From Magnetospirillum fulvum MGU-K5 (GTDB lineage Bacteria; Pseudomonadota; Alphaproteobacteria; Rhodospirillales; Magnetospirillaceae), in contig NZ_AQPH01000024.1 in the NCBI RefSeq assembly GCF_000442515.1, forward strand, positions 1 to 45,348: a stretch of DNA of 45,348 nucleotides, given 5' to 3'. Positions 40,851 to 45,348 of this stretch are shown piece after piece. Position numbers and translations under genes: made by a program. Within the stretch, counting starts at the first letter, position 1. Every line of letters starts with the position of its first letter. The notes under the pieces are model-generated. The model did not search any database. It was not told the DNA's origin and saw only the letters and a list, made by a program, of their open reading frames with translations.

Positions 40851-43040
40851 ATGAATCGCAAGCAACGCCGGGCCGACAAGGCGACGAAGACGGGCACGCC
40901 GGGGACGGCGGCGGAGCCATCCGGACTCCAGCCGATTCTGCTCGAGGCCTTCCGCCACCATCAGGAGGGGCGGCTGGGTGAGGCCGAACGGCTCTACCGG
41001 CGGATTCTGGCGCTCGACCCCCGCCACGCCGACAGCCTGCATCTGCTGGGCATGGTCGCGTTCCAAAGCGGTCAGCCCGAGGCGGCGGCGGAGCTGATCG
41101 CCCAGGCCGTCGCGGTCAACCCCAACAACGCGATGTACTGCTCCAACCTCGGCAGCGTGTTGAAGGAATTGGGGCGGCATGACGAGGCGGTCGCGAGCTG
41201 GCGGCGGGCCCTGACGCTGCGGCCCGATCATGCCGAATCCTACAGCAATCTCGGCTACGTCCTGCGCGAGCAGGGGCGGCTGGACGAGGCGGCCGACCTG
41301 CTTCGTCAGGCCCTGGCGATCAATCCCGGTCTGGCCGAGGCGCAGTGCAATCTGGCCCACGTTTTAAGCGATCTCGGCCGTTTCGACGAGGCGATCCAGG
41401 CCTGCCTGCGCGCGCTGGCCCTGAAGGAGATGGGGCCGACCAAACGGCTGTTCGTCTACTGCCTGGGCCGGGGCGGCACCGTGCCGACGGACAGGGCGGC
41501 CCAGGCGGCGATGCAAGCAGCGGTGCTGCGCGCCTTCGCCGAACCGTGGGACCGGACCAGCGCGGTGATGAGGGCCGCGCTGACCCTGGTGAAGGCCAAC
41601 CCGGAGATCGGGTCCGCCCAGGCCCGGTTTGGCGATGGCGGTTCCCACCGGGTGGTCTCGGCCGGGTTCCTCGCCTCGACCGATTTCGCCGCGACCATTG
41701 CAGACCCGGTGTTGCGGGCGGCCCTGACCGCCGCCCCGATTCCTGACAGCGGGCTGGAACGGCTGTTGACCGTCGCCCGCCACGCCCTGCTCGACACGGC
41801 GGTCGCGGCCGTCGAACCGGCACCGGGTTTGTCCGACTTTCACGCCGCGCTCGCCCGGCAATGCTTCATCAACGAATATGTCTACGACCTCACCGACAGC
41901 GAGACGGAGCAGGTTGACCACCTGGCCCGGTCCCTTGCCACCGCCCTGGACAGCGGCGCCCCGGTTCCGCCCGCCTGGGTCGTCGCGGTGGCGTCCTATC
42001 GCCCGCTTCATTCCTTGCCCGGCGCCGCCCGCCTGCTGGAGCGGAGTTGGCCGGGGCCGGTCGAGGCCGTCCTGACCCAGCAATGCCGCGAGCCCGAGCA
42101 GGAGCGGCATCTCCGCGCCACCATCCCCCGGCTGACCGCGATCGAGTCCGAGGTGTCGCGCCGGGTCCAGGCCCAATACGAGCAAAACCCCTATCCCCGC
42201 TGGATCGTCGCCGCCCCGCCCGAGACGGCCCGGCCGGTCGATGCCGTCCTGCGGAAGCTTTTCCCGTTGGCTCCGATCTTGCCCTTCGCCCCGGCCCATG
42301 GACCCGGCTGCGACGTGCTGGTCGCCGGGTGCGGCACCGGCCAGCAATCCATCGAAAGCGCCCAGAGCTACGCCGGGGCGCGGGTTCTGGCGGTCGACCT
42401 CAGCCTGTCCAGCCTGAGCTACGCCAAGCGGAAAAGTCTGGCGCTGGGGCTGGGCGCGATCGAGTACGCCCAGGCCGACATCCTGGCCCTGCCCGCGCTG
42501 GGGCGAAGCTTCGACGTCATCGATTCGTCGGGCGTGCTGCATCATCTGTCCGACCCGGTGCAGGCCTGGACGATCCTGCTGTCGCTGCTGCGGCCGGGCG
42601 GCTTCATGCGGGTCGGCTTCTACAGCGAAACGGCGCGCCGGGGCTTGGCCTTCGCCCGCGCCCTGATCGCCGAGCGGGGCTATCCCGCCACCGCCGACGG
42701 CATCCGCCGCTGCCGCCAGGAGATCTTGGACGCCGGTCCGTCGTCCCCCCTGGCCCAGGCCGCCCAATTTTCCGACTTCTTTACGACCAGCGAATGCCGC
42801 GACCTGATCTTTCACGTCGAGGAACATTGCCTGACGCTGGAGACGATCGCGGCGGTCCTGGACAAGACGAAGATGCGCTTCCTTGGCTTTGACATCGACG
42901 CAACCACCCTTCAGGCCTACCGCTCGCGCTTTCCCGACGATTGGGCGGCGACCGATCTTGGCCAGTGGAGCCGGTTCGAGGCCGACCACCCGCTGACCTT
43001 CGTCGGGATGTACCAGTTCTGGATTCAAAAGCCGGGGTAA
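40851..43040 (+). CDS. TPR-repeat protein fused to class I SAM methyltransferase
   Basis: A 729-residue cytoplasmic fusion. It starts MNRKQRRADKATK, a common opening of TPR proteins in this group, with GGGGGAG upstream of ATG 40851. Residues ~25-200 carry about four to five TPR units (AERLYRRILALDPRHADSLH, AVASWRRALTLRPDHAESYS, AADLLRQALAINPGLAEAQ). A helical middle part leads to the signature QYEQNPYPRW and then a Rossmann methyltransferase (VLVAGCGTGQQS for SAM; DVIDSSGVLHHLSDP; LRPGGFMRVGFYSE). The acceptor is unknown. Similar fusions are widespread in Rhodospirillales, often beside polysaccharide or flagellar genes; no such context is present here. Confidence 0.88.
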   Translation: MNRKQRRADKATKTGTPGTAAEPSGLQPILLEAFRHHQEGRLGEAERLYRRILALDPRHADSLHLLGMVAFQSGQPEAAAELIAQAVAVNPNNAMYCSNLGSVLKELGRHDEAVASWRRALTLRPDHAESYSNLGYVLREQGRLDEAADLLRQALAINPGLAEAQCNLAHVLSDLGRFDEAIQACLRALALKEMGPTKRLFVYCLGRGGTVPTDRAAQAAMQAAVLRAFAEPWDRTSAVMRAALTLVKANPEIGSAQARFGDGGSHRVVSAGFLASTDFAATIADPVLRAALTAAPIPDSGLERLLTVARHALLDTAVAAVEPAPGLSDFHAALARQCFINEYVYDLTDSETEQVDHLARSLATALDSGAPVPPAWVVAVASYRPLHSLPGAARLLERSWPGPVEAVLTQQCREPEQERHLRATIPRLTAIESEVSRRVQAQYEQNPYPRWIVAAPPETARPVDAVLRKLFPLAPILPFAPAHGPGCDVLVAGCGTGQQSIESAQSYAGARVLAVDLSLSSLSYAKRKSLALGLGAIEYAQADILALPALGRSFDVIDSSGVLHHLSDPVQAWTILLSLLRPGGFMRVGFYSETARRGLAFARALIAERGYPATADGIRRCRQEILDAGPSSPLAQAAQFSDFFTTSECRDLIFHVEEHCLTLETIAAVLDKTKMRFLGFDIDATTLQAYRSRFPDDWAATDLGQWSRFEADHPLTFVGMYQFWIQKPG

Positions 43041-43155
43041 GCGGGGACGACCGCCCGTTCCCCGACCTGCCCGCTCCGGTGTCGGCGGCCAGCACCAGTT
43101 GCGAAATCGACGGCTCGTCGGTATAAGGCCATCGATTTCAACGCACCGCCCCTTG

Positions 43156-43707
43156 TCAGACGGCGTGGGCTTGCACCCAGGCGGTGAACTGGCCCATCCA
43201 GCCCTCGAGGAAATTCCGGCTGTCCGGACCGATCATGCCATCGGCATCGAACAGCCCCTCTTTGGCCTGAAGAAACGCCTCGGGCTGGCCCATCGTCGGC
43301 ATGTCGAGATTGGCCAGAATGTTGCGGAGATGCTGTTGGGCCATCGCGGTCCCGGCGGCGCCCACCGAGACGCCGATAATTCCGGCAGGCTTTTTTCGCC
43401 ACGCACTCTGACCGAAGGGGCGCGAGGCATGATCGATTGCGTTCTTCAGCACGCCAGGCACCGAGCGATTATATTCCGGCGACACGAACAGAACGCCGTG
43501 TGCGGCCAGAATCCCACGTTTCAAGCGCGCAACCGACTCCGCCTGGGCGGCATCCTCATCCTGAGTATACAGGGGCAGGTCGCCAATCCCGAGGTGAGTG
43601 AACGACACCTCGGGCGGAGCCAGGGGAGCAAGTGCCAGAGCCAGCTTTTTATTGAACGAGTCGCGACGAAGGCTGCCGACGATAACGGCGATCCGGATCT
43701 GACTCAT
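43156..43707 (-). CDS. NADPH-dependent FMN reductase
   Basis: A 183-residue flavodoxin-fold reductase. It has the phosphate-binding loop VGSLRRDSFNKKLALAL near the N-terminus and the FMN-contact motif FVSPEYNRSVPGVLKNAIDH, with SVGAAGTAMAQQHL downstream. This matches the ChrR/YieF and azoreductase group that reduces quinones, chromate or FMN. ATG 43707 follows a GAGAG site. It is the last gene of a minus-strand run after poxB and the small membrane peptide, 42 bases downstream of the latter. A role in handling electrons or quinones alongside the pyruvate oxidase is plausible but inferred. Confidence 0.9.
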   Translation of the reverse strand: MSQIRIAVIVGSLRRDSFNKKLALALAPLAPPEVSFTHLGIGDLPLYTQDEDAAQAESVARLKRGILAAHGVLFVSPEYNRSVPGVLKNAIDHASRPFGQSAWRKKPAGIIGVSVGAAGTAMAQQHLRNILANLDMPTMGQPEAFLQAKEGLFDADGMIGPDSRNFLEGWMGQFTAWVQAHAV

Positions 43708-43749
43708 GGCATCTCTCTTTCAATACCGGAACGACCCGGCCCAACCGCA

Positions 43750-43824
43750 TCAACGAACGAACAGATAGATGATGATCAGGACCGGAATCGGGACGCCCAG
43801 CAGCCATAGAAGACCGTATTTCAT
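43750..43824 (-). CDS. 24-residue single-span membrane peptide
   Basis: A very short gene: ATG at 43822-43824, TGA at 43750-43752. The product starts MKYGLLWLLGVPIP and ends in YLFVR, with an almost fully hydrophobic centre and a positive C-terminus, giving one transmembrane helix. GAGGAGG lies eight bases before the ATG, one of the best ribosome sites in the window. It stands 24 bases after the poxB stop. Similar tiny hydrophobic peptides are common in proteobacterial genomes, but the role of this one is unknown. Confidence 0.72.
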   Translation of the reverse strand: MKYGLLWLLGVPIPVLIIIYLFVR

Positions 43825-43848
43825 CGTTCATTCCTCCTCGGACAGATA

Positions 43849-45348
43849 TCAACGGAAAAGGTTGGTCCGGGCGAGATCAACCAGATCATCGCCCTGCCCG
43901 TTCATCATCGCTTTCAGCGCATAGAGACCAAAGCCAAGCCCCTGGGCCAACGTGGTTTGCGGAGGCATCGCCAGTTCCTGACGGTTGGTCACGACATCGA
44001 GAAGCGCCGGGCCGTCATGGTCAAGCACCTCTCGCAACGCGGTGTCCAGATCGGCCGGGTCCTCGACCCGGCGGGCAAACACCCCCATCGCCCGCGCCAT
44101 CGCCGCGAAATCTGGATTGATCAGATCGACCCCGGTCTCAAGAAATCCCGCGACCTTCATCTCCAACTCGACGAAGCCCAGCGTGCCGTTATTGAAAACG
44201 ACGATCTTCACCGGCAATGCCTGCTGGGTCAGGGTGATGAAGTCACCCATCAGCATGGCGAAGCCGCCATCGCCGGACAGCGAGATCACCTGTCGCCCCG
44301 GAAAGGCGGATTGCGCCCCCAGCGCCTGCGGCAGGGCATTCGCCATCGAGGCATGGGTGAATGATCCGATCAGCCGCCGCCGCCCATTCATTTTCAGATA
44401 GCGGGCCGCCCAAATCGTCGTCGTCCCAACGTCGCAGGTGAACACGGCATCGTCGGCGGCATGATCGCTGATAAGCTTGGCGAGATATTGCGGATGGATC
44501 GGGGTGCGTCCGGGATGGCCGACCGCCAGATCGTCGAGATCACGGCGGGTTTGGGAAAATCTGCCCAGGCATTCGTCGAGATGGCTTCTGTCTGACTTTG
44601 TATCGAGACCAGGCAGCAAGGCGGCAATCGTCGCCCCGACATCGCCGACAACGCCCAGATCGATCGGACAGCGCCGCCCCAAATTCTCGACGCGGAGATC
44701 GACCTGAACGACCGTTGCCTCGGTCGGGTAGAATTGGCGATAGGGAAAATCCGTCGCCAGCATCAGCAGCAGGTCGCAGTTCTGAAGCGCGTAATGGCCG
44801 GAACTCACGCCGATCAATCCGGTCATCCCCACCGAGAACGGATTGTCGTACTCAACCCCTTCCTTGCCGCCCAAGGCATGGACGATCGGGGCCTTCAGTT
44901 GTTCAGCCAGACGGATCACATCGTCATGAGCGCCAGAACAGCCCCGCCCACAAAATAACGAGACGCGAGAGGCGGCATTCAGCATGACCGCCAGAGCGTC
45001 AATCGTATCGTCATGGGGGCGGACGAGCGGAACCGGCGGCAGCAGAGAGACCGAAGACCGCGCCTCGGTCGGGGCCTTCATCAAGGCGACATCGCCGGGG
45101 ATGACGATCACCGCGACCCCGCGCTGACCAACAGCGGCACGGATGGCCGTTTCGACCACCCCCGGCATCTGCTCCGGCGTTGAAACCATTTCGCAGAAAT
45201 GGCTGCATTCGGCGAACAGGGTCTGGGGGTGGGTCTCCTGAGAATAATGCCGTCCGATTTCCGCGCTGGGAATCTGTGCCGCAATCGCCAGAACCGGCAC
45301 CCGCGAGCGGTGACAATCGAACAGGCCGTTGATCAGATGGAGATTACC
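43849..45348 (-). CDS. poxB: Pyruvate oxidase / ubiquinone-dependent pyruvate dehydrogenase, partial
   Basis: The C-terminal ~499 residues of a thiamine-diphosphate/FAD enzyme that converts pyruvate to acetate and CO2 and passes electrons to quinone at the membrane. The 5' end is cut off by the window edge; the frame is open to the last base, where GNLHLINGLFDCH is read. Closely PoxB-like stretches include VLAIAAQIPSAEIG, ECSHFCEMVSTPEQMP, APIVHALGGKEGVEYDNP, MTGLIGVSSG, IFTCDVGT-like VFTCDVGT, WAARYLKMNGRRRL, the ThDP motif SGDGGFAMLMGDF with VVFNNGTLGF, and a C-terminal tail DLARTNLFR that matches the membrane-binding end of E. coli PoxB. Followed by the small membrane peptide gene. Confidence 0.93.
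   Translation of the reverse strand, partial: GNLHLINGLFDCHRSRVPVLAIAAQIPSAEIGRHYSQETHPQTLFAECSHFCEMVSTPEQMPGVVETAIRAAVGQRGVAVIVIPGDVALMKAPTEARSSVSLLPPVPLVRPHDDTIDALAVMLNAASRVSLFCGRGCSGAHDDVIRLAEQLKAPIVHALGGKEGVEYDNPFSVGMTGLIGVSSGHYALQNCDLLLMLATDFPYRQFYPTEATVVQVDLRVENLGRRCPIDLGVVGDVGATIAALLPGLDTKSDRSHLDECLGRFSQTRRDLDDLAVGHPGRTPIHPQYLAKLISDHAADDAVFTCDVGTTTIWAARYLKMNGRRRLIGSFTHASMANALPQALGAQSAFPGRQVISLSGDGGFAMLMGDFITLTQQALPVKIVVFNNGTLGFVELEMKVAGFLETGVDLINPDFAAMARAMGVFARRVEDPADLDTALREVLDHDGPALLDVVTNRQELAMPPQTTLAQGLGFGLYALKAMMNGQGDDLVDLARTNLFR

Noticed and set aside
41364-43028. Minus-strand 554-codon open frame opposite the TPR-methyltransferase
   Set aside because: Antisense to well-supported TPR and SAM motifs; Gly/Arg-rich shadow.

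Overview
The window is a high-GC piece of a Gram-negative chromosome. Its protein families (a chemoreceptor ending in a PilZ-like domain, CheB-CheR-PAS fusions, multi-PAS hybrid kinases, a TTG-started DcaP-like porin, a PoxB-type pyruvate oxidase) fit an alphaproteobacterium, most likely a Rhodospirillales member related to Magnetospirillum/Azospirillum. That placement is inferred from family content, not from a marker gene. No rRNA, tRNA, IS element or CRISPR array was seen.

Layout. (1) 45-2791: a divergent metal-resistance pair, a ZntR/CadR-type MerR regulator and a Zn/Cd/Pb P-type ATPase, sharing a promoter with a perfect 15-bp dyad and a 19-bp spacer. (2) 2930-16333: a signalling block with a PAS hybrid kinase (its C-terminal HPt is out of frame because of a 7-C run), a kinase fused to a FixJ-like regulator, a CheB-CheR-PAS fusion, a GAF/PAS kinase with its single-domain response regulator, and a chemoreceptor. 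(3) 16461-33406: a 17-kb block entirely on the minus strand. Its core looks like one translationally coupled operon: TIGR03032-type protein, then a 1761-residue DUF4347/Ig-repeat surface protein, TolC-like lipoprotein, periplasmic adaptor, GAF-HlyD membrane adaptor, M50-metalloprotease-HlyD fusion (frameshifted here) and a small secreted protein. Downstream in the same direction lie a 2OG-Fe(II) oxygenase, a sulfotransferase-like protein, three tail-collar (MdpB-type) proteins and a GNAT acetyltransferase. (4) 33885-40524: an orphan MetQ-like lipoprotein-family binding protein, a DcaP-like porin, a complete polar amino-acid ABC transporter (binding protein, ATPase, two permeases) and an enoyl-CoA hydratase. 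(5) 40851-45348: a TPR-methyltransferase fusion, then on the minus strand poxB (cut by the window end), a 24-residue membrane peptide gene and an NADPH-dependent FMN reductase.

The most interesting item is block 3. It reads as an exporter for a giant adhesin-like protein that has an outer-membrane channel and three HlyD-type adaptors but no ABC ATPase; a membrane metalloprotease fused to an adaptor stands where the ABC protein of a type I system would be. The linked oxygenase, sulfotransferase, tail-collar and acetyltransferase genes may modify or accompany the exported protein. This functional reading is an inference from gene content and coupling. Two genes (the first hybrid kinase and the M50-HlyD fusion) carry single-base frame breaks in C/G runs, which may be sequencing errors.
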